Shown: piece after piece, positions 5,835 to 13,030 of the stretch | How the letters are laid out: every line of letters begins with the position of its first letter | Position numbering within the stretch: the stretch's first letter is position 1 | Notes under the pieces: model-generated | What the model saw: the letters and a program-made list of their open reading frames with translations, nothing else | Told to the model about the DNA's origin: nothing | Databases searched by the model: none | Translations under genes and position numbers: made by a program | Assembly: GCA_902470915.1 (NCBI GenBank) | Contig: CABRIB010000022.1 | Location: 1 to 25,068, forward strand | Source: an uncultured Collinsella sp. | Lineage (GTDB): Bacteria; Actinomycetota; Coriobacteriia; Coriobacteriales; Coriobacteriaceae | DNA: 25,068 bases | Direction: 5' to 3'

Positions 5835-6788
5835 CTATTTGCCGGCGGCGCGCAGGGCTACGTAAGCGGCACCGATGATGCCGGCGTCGTTGCCGAGCGA
5901 AGCGACCTTAATGGGCGTCTCGCGCGAGGCGGAGAGCGCGTACTGCTTAAAGTGCTCGCGGACCTTGTCGAGGTAGACATCGGCCGAAGCGGAAGCACCG
6001 CCGCCGATCAGGAACATCTCGGGATCGACCACGTTGGCGATAAGTGCCAGAGCACGACCGAGATAGTCAGCCATGGTATCGGCAGCTGCCAGCGCGAGCT
6101 TGTCGCCCTCGCGGCAGGCCTGGAACACGTCCTTGGAATCGGAGGGGCCGGTGAGCTCGATGGGCTCGACGCCCGCCTTCTTGCACTCGGCCAGGTAATT
6201 GCTCACCACGCCGGTGGCGCTGGAATACTGCTCCAGGTGGCCATGGCCGCCACAGCCGCAGGTGCGCTCCTCGGCCGGGTTCAGGCACATGTGGCCAATC
6301 TCGCCGCCGGCACCCACAACGCCCGATACCACGTCGCCGTTAACGATAACGCCGCCGCCCACGCCGGTACCGATGGTGACCATCACGACGTTCTGCACGC
6401 CCTTGGCAGAACCGAGCCAGGCCTCGCCCATGGCAGCGGCGTTGGCATCGTTCTCATACTTAACGACCGCATCGGGGCAGTGCTTCTGAATGGCGACCCT
6501 CAGCTCGGGCAGGTTAATGGCAATGTTGGCCTTGACCTTGGCATCGCCCGACGCCGGGATGGGGCACGGAACGGCCAGGCCGATGCCCGCCACAAAGGCA
6601 CGCGGAATCTGCGCCTTGGCGACCACCTGGTCGATAGCCTCGGTCACCGCGGCAAAGCCCGCAGCGTCAACGATAGGAGGCGTGGGCACGCTGGCCTTGG
6701 CAAGCAGGTTGCCGTCCTCGTCGAACAGGCCCTCCTTAACCGAAGTGCCGCCGACGTCGATGCCGATGTAGTACTGCTTAGGTTCCAT
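5835..6788 (-). CDS. ROK-family glucokinase
   Basis: Sugar kinase of the ROK family (317 residues), probably phosphorylating glucose to glucose-6-phosphate with ATP. The start is the ATG at 6786-6788, with AAAGGTGG upstream; it places the phosphate-binding motif IGIDVGGTSVKEGLFD at residues 8-23. Earlier in-frame starts add residues with no family match and lack a ribosome site. Asp114 in ENDANAAAMGE is the expected catalytic base. The zinc site is seen as GGEIGHM (His166) and CGCGGHGHLE (Cys177, Cys179), but the usual third cysteine is His184. It lies just past the cellobiose PTS operon on the same strand, behind that operon's terminator. This fits its use on the free glucose released by the phospho-beta-glucosidase. 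There is no N-terminal DNA-binding domain, so it is a kinase and not a ROK repressor. Confidence 0.88.
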   Translation of the reverse strand: MEPKQYYIGIDVGGTSVKEGLFDEDGNLLAKASVPTPPIVDAAGFAAVTEAIDQVVAKAQIPRAFVAGIGLAVPCPIPASGDAKVKANIAINLPELRVAIQKHCPDAVVKYENDANAAAMGEAWLGSAKGVQNVVMVTIGTGVGGGVIVNGDVVSGVVGAGGEIGHMCLNPAEERTCGCGGHGHLEQYSSATGVVSNYLAECKKAGVEPIELTGPSDSKDVFQACREGDKLALAAADTMADYLGRALALIANVVDPEMFLIGGGASASADVYLDKVREHFKQYALSASRETPIKVASLGNDAGIIGAAYVALRAAGK

Positions 6789-6842
6789 GGGAGCCCACCT
6801 TTCTCGTTTAAACATTGCCTGTATGGTACCGCTCTCAAGACA

Positions 6843-6883
6843 AAAACCCGCCAAAAAGGGACAGGTTTGTTTTGGCAGGTTTT
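6843..6883. repeat. CCAAAACAAA-type palindromic repeat, copy 1
   Basis: AAAACCCGCCAAAA (6843-6856) and TTTTGGCAGGTTTT (6870-6883) are inverted copies with one mismatch, around AGGGACAGGTTTG. Read on the minus strand, the right part (CCAAAACAAACCTGTC) matches a stretch at 10818-10833 in 14 of 16 bases. It lies about 55 bases upstream of the glucokinase start. Confidence 0.6.
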
Positions 6884-6935
6884 ATCTGGGGAAACGTCCG
6901 CCCGCTCAACGAGCAATGACGCTCAGCAACTCGCC

Positions 6936-6971
6936 AAACAAAAAGCGCCGGGAGAGGGAGACTCCCGGCGC
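6936..6971 (-). terminator. Rho-independent terminator of the beta-glucoside PTS operon
   Basis: GCGCCGGGAG (6945-6954) pairs perfectly with CTCCCGGCGC (6962-6971). On the minus strand the stem is followed by TTTTTGTTTG. It sits 58 bases after the IIA stop codon and separates the operon from the glucokinase gene. Confidence 0.88.
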
Positions 6972-7029
6972 CTGCAAAAGGGACTGGATTGTATGCGAAC
7001 CGCACGATCCGTCGCGGCGAAAACGCCAG

Positions 7030-7362
7030 CTAGGCCTTGAGTGCCTGTAGCTGTTTGTGGACCTCAATGAGCTCCGTGGCCATGACGCGCATGGTCTCGG
7101 TGCCGGCCATCTGGTCCTCGGCGTGCAGCAGAATCAGCGGGGCCTCGCCGTTGCGCTCGCCATTGGCCTCCTTCTTAAGAAGTCCCATGTGAACATCGTG
7201 GCCGCCGTTATAGGCCTCGTCGCCCTGCTTAATGAGCTCCTCGGCGGCGTCGAAATCGCCCTCCTTGGCCTTCTGCACGGCGTTGATGTACATGCTCTTG
7301 GCGGTACCGACGTAGCTGATGATCTCGAAGCAGGTCATCTGCAGTTCGTTCATATCCTCCAT
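7030..7362 (-). CDS. PTS lactose/cellobiose-type IIA component
   Basis: Cytoplasmic phosphocarrier of the Lac-family PTS (110 residues). It takes phosphate from HPr and passes it to IIB. It has the family helix start MTCFEIISYVGTAKSMYINAVQ and the phosphorylated histidine His80 in APLILLHAEDQMAGTETM. The start is ambiguous. The ATG at 7360-7362 has AGGTG six bases upstream. The ATG at 7351-7353 (MNELQ) has GGAGG only two bases away. A GTG at 7369-7371 directly follows the IIB stop codon. I prefer the first. The gene is last in the operon after IIB with almost no gap, which suggests translational coupling, and is followed by the operon terminator. Confidence 0.92.
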   Translation of the reverse strand: MEDMNELQMTCFEIISYVGTAKSMYINAVQKAKEGDFDAAEELIKQGDEAYNGGHDVHMGLLKKEANGERNGEAPLILLHAEDQMAGTETMRVMATELIEVHKQLQALKA

Positions 7363-7371
7363 GCGCTGCAC

Positions 7372-7674
7372 CTAGCCCATCACGCTGACGCAGTGGTCGA
7401 TGATGCCGGCGGCGTTCATGCGGCCATAGTCGACCATGTTGATGACCTCGACCGGGAAACGGCCGGCGGCCTCCTTCTCAAAGTCGCCCTTGGTGTAGCC
7501 GATCTGCGGGCCGAGCAGCAGGATGTCGCACTCGTCCAGGTGATCGTGGGCCTCATTCATAGGACGGGCTTCGACCTCGATGTCCAGACCACGGCTCGCG
7601 ACCTCGGACTGCATCTTCTGGACCAGCAGACTCGTGGACATGCCGGCATTGCAGCAAAGCATGATCTTCTTCAT
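7372..7674 (-). CDS. PTS cellobiose-type IIB component
   Basis: Cytoplasmic IIB subunit (100 residues) of a cellobiose/lactose-family PTS. It accepts phosphate from IIA on a cysteine and gives it to the sugar as it passes through IIC. The loop LCCNAGMSTSLLV at residues 6-18 carries the expected phosphocysteine Cys8, in the CxxGMSTSLLV pattern of the family. The size is normal. The ATG has AAGGAGG six bases upstream. It lies 150 bases after IIC, a gap that contains a GC-rich hairpin (7775-7803), and runs directly into IIA. Confidence 0.93.
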   Translation of the reverse strand: MKKIMLCCNAGMSTSLLVQKMQSEVASRGLDIEVEARPMNEAHDHLDECDILLLGPQIGYTKGDFEKEAAGRFPVEVINMVDYGRMNAAGIIDHCVSVMG

Positions 7675-7774
7675 GGTTTCCTCCTTATAACTGCGCGGCG
7701 CGCAGACGACAAACTGGATAAATCCTTGTGGTTATCTTTCCCCTGTTTTGCACGTTTAGGCAAAAAAGGAGATA

Positions 7775-7803
7775 CGGGTACCGGTACCAAGCATCGGTAC
7801 CCG
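7775..7803 (-). repeat. Intra-operon hairpin between IIC and IIB
   Basis: CGGGTACCG (7775-7783) and CGGTACCCG (7795-7803) form a perfect 9-bp stem with an 11-base loop. On the minus strand a TTTTTT run follows about seven bases after the stem, so it may be a leaky terminator or an RNA-stabilising stem that adjusts IIB/IIA levels relative to IIC. Confidence 0.55.
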
Positions 7804-7824
7804 CAAGGGTGGAATGGACAAACG

Positions 7825-9177
7825 CTAGGCGTTCTGCTCGGCGAGGGCCTCCTGCTTGGCGATGGCCTTCTCGGAGATCCTCATAAAGGGCAGGTAGACA
7901 GCCATGCCGATGACCAGCTCCAGAGCCTGCCACACGCCGGCGCGCCAGTCAAAGCCCGTAGCAAGCAGGGCGTTGATGACGGGCGGCATGGTCCAAGGCA
8001 CCTGAGCGATGCAGGGGCTGATGATGCCAGCGCAGGTCAGGCCATAGGTGACACCGATGAACAGGTCGGGAAGAAGCACGAACGGAATCATGAGCGGCAG
8101 GTTGTACACGATGGGGTAACCGTAGATGACCGGCTCGTTGATGTTGAACAGGCCAGGCAGAATGGCCATCTTGGCAACGGTCTTGGAGGCCTTGTTCTTG
8201 GAGAACAGGAAGGTGTCGAGCAGCAGCATGAGGGTGCAGCCCGAGCCGCCGATGAGGGCGAAGCTGTTGACGATCTGCATGTTCATGTAGTGATCGGGCT
8301 GGATGGTACCGCCGGCGGCAAAGGTAGCCATGTTGTCGACGATGAGCATGGTCAGGATCGGCTCGACGGTAGCGCCCGAGATGGTGGACTGGTGAATACC
8401 AACGCAGAACAGCAGGTTGGCGAGGGTGTAGATGAGGATGACAGCCCACGGACCGGCGTTCATGATGCTCTTGAGCGGGTTGGAGATGCAGGTGGAGATG
8501 ATGGTGCACAGGTCGGTGCCGGCGCAGACGGCGAGCAGGGCCGAGGCGATAGCGAAGATCGAGAGGTTGAGCAGCATTGGGATCATGACGTTGAAGGAGT
8601 TGGAGACCGCAGGAGGTACGCCCTCGCCCAGCTTGACCTTGAGCTTCTCGACGCCCGAGATCTTGATGAAGAGCGTCGTGGAGAGCAGGGCGATGATGAT
8701 GGCCGAGAACAGGCCGTTGGTACCGGTGTTGGCGGTCGAAAGGGCACCGGTGACCTCGGCAGAGGTGATCTTGTCGGTGAGAAGCGGGCTCGTGGCGGCA
8801 AGGGTGGCGGTGATCTGCTGCGGCATCATGATGACGAAGGCAGAGATAGCGACAACCACGCAGGCAAGCGGGTTATCGAAACGCTCGTTCTTGGCGAGGC
8901 TGTAGCCAATCAGACCGGCCAGGATAATGGCGGACACGTTAAGGGTGCCCAGGGTGATTGCCGAGCCCCAGGTCTGGAGGTTGGCGAGGCCCGCCGCATC
9001 GAGCGGGAACAGAGGGAACACGACGTTGTTGATAAGAACCGCGATACCCGCAAGGATATAGAGCGGCGTGATGGTCGCGAAGGCATCGCGCAGGGAACGC
9101 AGATGAACCTGGTTTCCCACCTTCGCAGAGACCTCGGCAAATTTGTCGAGGAAGCTCTTTCCGTTGTCACTGGCCAT
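7825..9177 (-). CDS. PTS cellobiose-type IIC permease
   Basis: Membrane channel of the beta-glucoside PTS (450 residues, about ten hydrophobic segments). It carries the sugar inward while IIB phosphorylates it. The family motif GLFNINEPVIYGYP (342-355) holds the conserved Glu of the sugar site. An N-terminal stretch before the first membrane helix (HLRSLRDAFATITPLYILAG, 25-44) is typical of cellobiose/lichenan IIC proteins. The ATG is preceded by TTAGGAG. The gene is downstream of the phospho-beta-glucosidase, from which it is separated by 135 bases that include a 15-base tandem repeat (9275-9308). The exact sugar (cellobiose, salicin, arbutin or lichenan oligomers) cannot be told from sequence. 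Confidence 0.95.
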   Translation of the reverse strand: MASDNGKSFLDKFAEVSAKVGNQVHLRSLRDAFATITPLYILAGIAVLINNVVFPLFPLDAAGLANLQTWGSAITLGTLNVSAIILAGLIGYSLAKNERFDNPLACVVVAISAFVIMMPQQITATLAATSPLLTDKITSAEVTGALSTANTGTNGLFSAIIIALLSTTLFIKISGVEKLKVKLGEGVPPAVSNSFNVMIPMLLNLSIFAIASALLAVCAGTDLCTIISTCISNPLKSIMNAGPWAVILIYTLANLLFCVGIHQSTISGATVEPILTMLIVDNMATFAAGGTIQPDHYMNMQIVNSFALIGGSGCTLMLLLDTFLFSKNKASKTVAKMAILPGLFNINEPVIYGYPIVYNLPLMIPFVLLPDLFIGVTYGLTCAGIISPCIAQVPWTMPPVINALLATGFDWRAGVWQALELVIGMAVYLPFMRISEKAIAKQEALAEQNA

Positions 9178-9274
9178 GATTGCTCCTAACTTTCAAATCC
9201 GGCCTTTTCCTATGCGCACGGTGGTCTGTCGCCCTCTGCCACCAGATGTGCCAATGTTATTGCGCGTTTGCGCA

Positions 9275-9308
9275 GGGGCTGAGCGCCCGTTTTGGGGCTG
9301 AGCGCCCG
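9275..9308. repeat. Two exact 15-bp direct repeats downstream of the phospho-beta-glucosidase gene
   Basis: GGGGCTGAGCGCCCG occurs at 9275-9289 and again at 9294-9308, separated by TTTT. Each unit is itself a small hairpin (GGGC / GCCC). The pair begins four bases past the glucosidase stop codon. A further small palindrome, TGCGC-AAAC-GCGCA on the minus strand, lies next to it (9261-9274). Confidence 0.85.
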
Positions 9309-9312
9309 ATCG

Positions 9313-10713
9313 CTAATCCACCACGTGGGTCGTGGCGACCTGCTTGAGCCAAGCTGCCGATTTCTTAAGACGGCGCTGATAGCCGTCCATGAGGTCGACC
9401 TCGACAAAGCCATAACGGTTCTTGAAGGCATTTGCCCAGGACCAGTTGTCAATGACGGCCCAGTAGTGGTAGCCGCGGCACTTGGCCCCTTCGTCAATGG
9501 CCTTGGCGACCCACTCAAGGTGCTGGCGCACAAAGTCGACGCGATAGTCGTCCTGAATGGTTCCCTCGGCGTCACGATTCTTGTACTCGTCCATGATGCC
9601 GATGCCGTTCTCGGAGACGAACCACTCAAGATCGGGATAGTTCTTGGCGCAGTCCATGCCAAAGTCGTAGAGGCCCTTCGGGTAAATCTCCCAGCCGCGG
9701 CTCTTGTTCATGACGGCATCGGGCCACACGTACTCGTCGGCAAAGTGCGGCAGACCGTACTGGTCGATCTTGCTCGCCGGCGCCTGGACGCGCGTGGGAT
9801 GGTAGTAGTTGCAGCCAAGCCAGTCAACGACGCCCTGCTTGAGGATCTCCTGGTCACCGGCGCGGAACGGAAGCTTGACGCCGCCCTCGGCCAGGCTGTC
9901 GAGCACGTCGGCGGGAAGCTCGCCCTTGGTGATAAGGTCGAGCCACCAGCGATTGTTGATGCCGCTGGTCATACGCACGGCCTCGAGGTCTGCCTCGCTG
10001 GGGTTCTCCTTGGTGTAGACCGGGGTGAAGCAGTTGATCATGCCGATCTTGGCATCGGCGCGAACGGCGCCCTTGTCATAGGCCTTGCGATAGTTGGCAA
10101 CAGCCAGCGCGTGCGCCAGCGAAATGTGGTACTGCACGGTGCGAGCACGGTTGAAGTCGTGGAGCTGCGGGAACCACACGCCCTCCTGGTAGCGCTGCTC
10201 GGGCTCGACGATGGGCTCGTTAAAGGTAAACCAGTACTTGATCTCTTGACCGAACTCGCGGAAGGCGACGTCGGCGTAATGCGCGTAGGCCTCGACGACC
10301 TCGCGGCTCTCCCAACCGCCACGGTCAAAGAGATAGGTGGGCATATCGAAGTGGTAAAGGTTGACGAACGGCTCCAGGCCTGCCTCGCGGGAAGCGCGGA
10401 ACAGCTCGTGGTACCACGCAGCACCCTCCTCGTTGAGGTTGCCGTCGGCATCGAGCAGGCGGCTCCACTGGATGGAGGTGCGATAGGTATCCAGGCCCAG
10501 GTCCTTCATGATGCGAAGGTCGTCCTTGTACTTGGCCATAAAGTCGTTACCGGCATAGGAACCCACGCGGTTATAGAACGAGCCCAGATCCTGCATGGAC
10601 CAGGTGTCCCACAGGTTCTCGAGCTTGCCGCCCTGGTTCCACTGGCCCTCGGTCTGCGGACCGGACATGGCCGCGCCAAAGAAAAAGTCGCTGGGCAGCT
10701 GATACTGTGCCAT
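9313..10713 (-). CDS. GH1 6-phospho-beta-glucosidase
   Basis: Glycoside hydrolase family 1 enzyme (466 residues, normal length). It would cleave the phosphorylated disaccharide delivered by the PTS into glucose-6-phosphate and a sugar or aglycone. The acid/base is Glu166 in FTFNEP (162-167) and the nucleophile is Glu368 in VSENG (366-370). In non-phospho GH1 enzymes a Glu sits in the motif NFEWAEGY; here the same place reads NWSWANAF with Ser425, which fits a phosphosugar pocket. The lysine usual in phospho-enzymes a little further on is not exactly in register (Lys431-Asn432), so the phospho call rests mainly on the PTS neighbours. The start has GAGGA six bases before the ATG. First gene of the minus-strand operon; its promoter is at 10880-10907. 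Confidence 0.92.
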   Translation of the reverse strand: MAQYQLPSDFFFGAAMSGPQTEGQWNQGGKLENLWDTWSMQDLGSFYNRVGSYAGNDFMAKYKDDLRIMKDLGLDTYRTSIQWSRLLDADGNLNEEGAAWYHELFRASREAGLEPFVNLYHFDMPTYLFDRGGWESREVVEAYAHYADVAFREFGQEIKYWFTFNEPIVEPEQRYQEGVWFPQLHDFNRARTVQYHISLAHALAVANYRKAYDKGAVRADAKIGMINCFTPVYTKENPSEADLEAVRMTSGINNRWWLDLITKGELPADVLDSLAEGGVKLPFRAGDQEILKQGVVDWLGCNYYHPTRVQAPASKIDQYGLPHFADEYVWPDAVMNKSRGWEIYPKGLYDFGMDCAKNYPDLEWFVSENGIGIMDEYKNRDAEGTIQDDYRVDFVRQHLEWVAKAIDEGAKCRGYHYWAVIDNWSWANAFKNRYGFVEVDLMDGYQRRLKKSAAWLKQVATTHVVD

Positions 10714-10754
10714 CGAAGTCCTCGCTTTCGTGTCTTTGAGCCTCCGATTGGAGG

Positions 10755-10831
10755 CGGGTTTGCTTTGGCGGGTAATCCGGCGCGGGCGCGCACCGGATTA
10801 CCCGGATATCCGACCCACCAAAACAAATCCG
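10755..10831. repeat. CCAAAACAAA-type palindromic repeat, copy 2, in the bgl leader
   Basis: A long imperfect palindrome. GGGTAATCCGG (10770-10780) pairs exactly with CCGGATTACCC (10793-10803). The outer arms CGGGTTTGCTTTGGCGG (10755-10771) and CCACCAAAACAAATCCG (10815-10831) match in 14 of 17 positions, with G-U pairs in place of two mismatches on the minus strand. The right arm carries an extra GGATATCCGA. It lies within the predicted 5' leader of the phospho-beta-glucosidase mRNA and resembles the repeat at 6843-6883. Confidence 0.65.
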
Positions 10832-10879
10832 TCTCCAAGCGGTACAGGCGATGCTCATGCATCTCGCTTGTTATCTATA

Positions 10880-10907
10880 ACTATAGTGCTCTAATTTTTT
10901 ATGTAAA
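10880..10907 (-). promoter_or_regulatory. Promoter of the bgl-PTS operon
   Basis: On the minus strand TTTACA (10902-10907) and TATAGT (10880-10885) are separated by 16 bases, a good housekeeping-sigma promoter. It would give a leader of about 160 bases before the glucosidase ATG. TAAAGC at 10904-10909, overlapping the -35 box, recurs at 10945-10950 and, inverted with one difference, at 10888-10893 and 10960-10966. Confidence 0.6.
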
Positions 10908-10939
10908 GCGTCTTTTTTGTTTTTCTTTCTCGAACTTCT

Positions 10940-10979
10940 TTGATTAAAGCCATATAGATGCTTTTATAGTAGGTATACT
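10940..10979 (+). promoter_or_regulatory. Promoter region of the GntR regulator gene
   Basis: TTGATT (10940-10945) lies 19 bases before TATAGT (10965-10970). A second -10-like TATACT follows at 10974-10979. Between them AAAGC (10946-10950) and GCTTT (10960-10964) form an inverted pair that could be an autoregulatory operator. The whole 302-base gap 10714-11015 is AT-rich on the regulator side and contains no further gene. Confidence 0.45.
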
Positions 10980-11015
10980 TTCTTTTACAGGCATTCATGT
11001 TAGAAAGGGGGTTCC

Positions 11016-11735
11016 ATGATTCCCAAATATGAGTCAATAGCTGCGGATATTCGTCGCAGTATCGAGGATGGCGCCCTTAAGCCCGGCGACAAGCTACCCA
11101 CTGTCGTTGAGTTCTGCGAGCTGTATGGCGTTTCCAAGATCACCGTCAAACGAGCAATTGAGCAAATTACCGAGGAAGGCTTGGTCACGAGCCGTCGCGG
11201 ATCGGGCACCTACGTCAAGGACACCGCGGGGCTTCCCGGCAAAGCGTTTTTCCAAGGCAGAAACGACCGCGCGCAGGGCTTTACCTACGAGCATCGCGGT
11301 GAGAAGGTTGCCTCGGTGGTCTACGATTTCTCGATCGTCAATCCGCCGGCAGAGGTTGCCTCCCAGCTGGGAATGGCCGAAGACGACTTTGCCTATCACA
11401 TCGTGCGCGTACGCGAGGTCGATGGCCTGCCCATCGTTATCGAGTACACCTATATGCCGCTCGAGCTGATCCCGGGCCTGAAGAAAAAGGACCTGTACGC
11501 GTCGGTCTACAGCTATATCCGCGAGCAATGCGGGCTTAAGATCTCGAGCTTCCACCGCACCATTCGTGCCGTGGCGGCAACCGAGGAAGAGGCCAAGCGC
11601 CTGAACACCAAGCCCGGCTCTCCCCTGCTCGAGCTCAACCAGATTGGCTTTTTGGACAGCGGCGCCGCGTTTGAGTACTCGATTTCGCGCAACGTGGGCG
11701 ACCGCTTTGAGCTGCACAACGTAACGTTGGCTTAA
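11016..11735 (+). CDS. GntR-family (HutC/UTRA) transcriptional regulator
   Basis: A 239-residue regulator. An N-terminal GntR winged helix (about 1-70) includes DKLPTVVEFCELYGVSKITVKRAIEQITEEGLVTSRRGSGTYV. A UTRA ligand-binding domain follows to the C-terminus, including HIVRVREVDGLPIVIEYTYMPLELIPGL. UTRA repressors of beta-glucoside operons, such as BglR and GmuR types, respond to phosphorylated sugars. The gene is divergent from the phospho-beta-glucosidase and shares its 302-base control region, so it is very likely the operon's local repressor. The start has AGAAAGGGGG four bases before the ATG. TAAAGC-type half-sites near both promoters are candidate operators. It is followed after 74 bases by manA on the same strand. 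Confidence 0.93.
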   Translation: MIPKYESIAADIRRSIEDGALKPGDKLPTVVEFCELYGVSKITVKRAIEQITEEGLVTSRRGSGTYVKDTAGLPGKAFFQGRNDRAQGFTYEHRGEKVASVVYDFSIVNPPAEVASQLGMAEDDFAYHIVRVREVDGLPIVIEYTYMPLELIPGLKKKDLYASVYSYIREQCGLKISSFHRTIRAVAATEEEAKRLNTKPGSPLLELNQIGFLDSGAAFEYSISRNVGDRFELHNVTLA

Positions 11736-11809
11736 GTTTGTAATCCGGCAGGCGCTCGCTTTGAGCCGTTTTTCGCGAGGTGCCTGCACAACCTGATGGG
11801 GGTATGCAC

Positions 11810-12742
11810 ATGTCCGATTTGATTAAACTCACGCCGATCTTCCACGAGAAGATTTGGGGCGGCCGCCAGCTGGAGACCGTCTTTGGCTATGACATTCCCG
11901 AGGGTCCCATCGGTGAGTGCTGGGCCATCTCGGCGCACCCCAACGGCGATTGCCAGATTGCCGAGGGTCCGTACGCCGGCCACACGCTGTCGTGGCTGTG
12001 GGCCGAGCATCGCGAGCTCTTTGGCAACTGCGAGGGCAAGGAGTTCCCGCTGCTCATTAAGATTCTGGACGCCAAGGACGACCTGTCGATCCAGATCCAC
12101 CCCAACGACGAGTACGCCGCCGAGCATGAGAACGGTAGCCTGGGCAAGACCGAGTGCTGGTACGTGCTGGATTGCGAGCCCGGCGCCACGATCATCGTCG
12201 GCCAGCGCGCACATGACCGTGCCGAGGCCGCGCAGATGATCGAAGAGGGTCGCTGGGACGACATGCTCAACGTGCTGCCGATCCACAAGGGCGACTTTTT
12301 CCAAATCGACTCCGGCACCGTTCACGCCATCAAGACCGGCACGCTGATTCTGGAGACGCAGCAGTCGAGCGACGTGACGTATCGCCTGTACGACTACGAC
12401 CGCCCGGGCACCGACGGCAAACTGCGCCCGCTGCACATTGAGCAGAGCCTGGACTGTATCAACTTTAACGCGCAGGCCCCGACCGACGGCACCGTGACCG
12501 CACCCGAAGTCAATGGCGTGACCGAGCTCGAGTCCAACCCCTGCTACACCGTCGACCGCGTTCGCGTGGACGGCAGCAAGACCCTGGAGCAGCGCTGGCC
12601 CTTCATGTGCCTCTCGGTCATCGACGGCAAAGGCACCGTCTGCGGCGACTCCGTCCACAAGGGCAGTCACCTACTGGCGCCGTCCACCGTGAACAAGATT
12701 GAACTCGAGGGCACCATGGAGCTGATCATCAGCCATCTGTAA
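11810..12742 (+). CDS. manA: Class I mannose-6-phosphate isomerase
   Basis: Zinc enzyme (310 residues) interconverting mannose-6-phosphate and fructose-6-phosphate. It is a short-type class I PMI: KIWGGRQLETVFG (14-26), zinc ligands Gln95 and His97 in SIQIHPND, Glu115 in GKTECWYVLD and His172 in DSGTVHAIKTG, and the catalytic arginine in TYRLYDYDR (190-198). The start is the ATG at 11810, seven bases after GGGGG; the upstream ATG at 11804 is too close to that site. It lies downstream of the regulator gene and could be read from the same transcript, but it has a housekeeping role in mannose use or in making GDP-mannose precursors. It ends before the convergent hairpin at 12768-12805. Confidence 0.94.
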   Translation: MSDLIKLTPIFHEKIWGGRQLETVFGYDIPEGPIGECWAISAHPNGDCQIAEGPYAGHTLSWLWAEHRELFGNCEGKEFPLLIKILDAKDDLSIQIHPNDEYAAEHENGSLGKTECWYVLDCEPGATIIVGQRAHDRAEAAQMIEEGRWDDMLNVLPIHKGDFFQIDSGTVHAIKTGTLILETQQSSDVTYRLYDYDRPGTDGKLRPLHIEQSLDCINFNAQAPTDGTVTAPEVNGVTELESNPCYTVDRVRVDGSKTLEQRWPFMCLSVIDGKGTVCGDSVHKGSHLLAPSTVNKIELEGTMELIISHL

Positions 12743-12767
12743 GCCGCAGAAACAACCCAAAACGCAA

Positions 12768-12805
12768 CAAGGGACTCCCCCGTTCTTCAACGGAGGAGTC
12801 CCTTG
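12768..12805. terminator. Hairpin terminator after manA
   Basis: CAAGGGACTCC (12768-12778) pairs with GGAGTCCCTTG (12795-12805), and the inner CCGT/ACGG extends the stem past one mismatch. No clean T-run follows on the plus strand (CCATATCTATTT). On the minus strand TTGCGTTTT follows, so it may serve both convergent transcripts. Confidence 0.65.
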
Positions 12806-12901
12806 CCATATCTATTTATCAGCCCACCCGGCTCTCCAGACCAAAAAGCGAACGAGCAGAGCGATGTTCGCGAGCTGCATGCCGTAACGCCACAAGGAAG
12901 A

Positions 12902-13016
12902 GGGCGCGACGGGGGCTTTGGTCGATCGCGAGTTCCGCACGAGCCGGAGAGCACTTAATGTGCTCTCCGTGCGAGCAGGACTGTCCGAGCAGGCGACCAA
13001 AGCCCCCGGCGTGCCC
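12902..13016. ncRNA. Rod-shaped structured element of unknown function between manA and pcrA
   Basis: An inverted repeat of about 115 bases with no supported gene. The outer 23-position arms 12902-12924 and 12994-13016 pair with one G-U and one mismatch (core GGGGGCTTTGGTCG / CGACCAAAGCCCCC). Inside are AGTTC/GGACT, GCAC/GTGC and an apical GGAGAGCAC / GTGCTCTCC around TTAAT, joined by internal loops and a GAGCC bulge. A rod with several internal loops is more elaborate than a terminator and has no T-run. It could be a small RNA, a processed 3' UTR stem of pcrA, or a copy of a large palindromic genome repeat. It does not show the SRP RNA or tmRNA signatures. Short reading frames crossing it have no ribosome site or family resemblance. 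Confidence 0.45.
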
Positions 13017-13030
13017 GGTCAACCTCGCAG

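Noticed and set aside
9275..9308. CRISPR-like direct repeats
   Set aside because: Only two 15-base units with a 4-base spacer and no cas genes; this is not an array.
11732..12670. Minus-strand open frame of 312 codons opposite manA
   Set aside because: It is antisense to a gene with all PMI motifs and has no recognisable protein features.
12812..13022. Two short minus-strand frames over the rod-like element
   Set aside because: No ribosome site precedes their starts, they cross a large palindrome, and neither has family-like composition. The hydrophobic C-terminal stretch of one (ending WRAGWADK) could be a gene remnant but cannot be supported.
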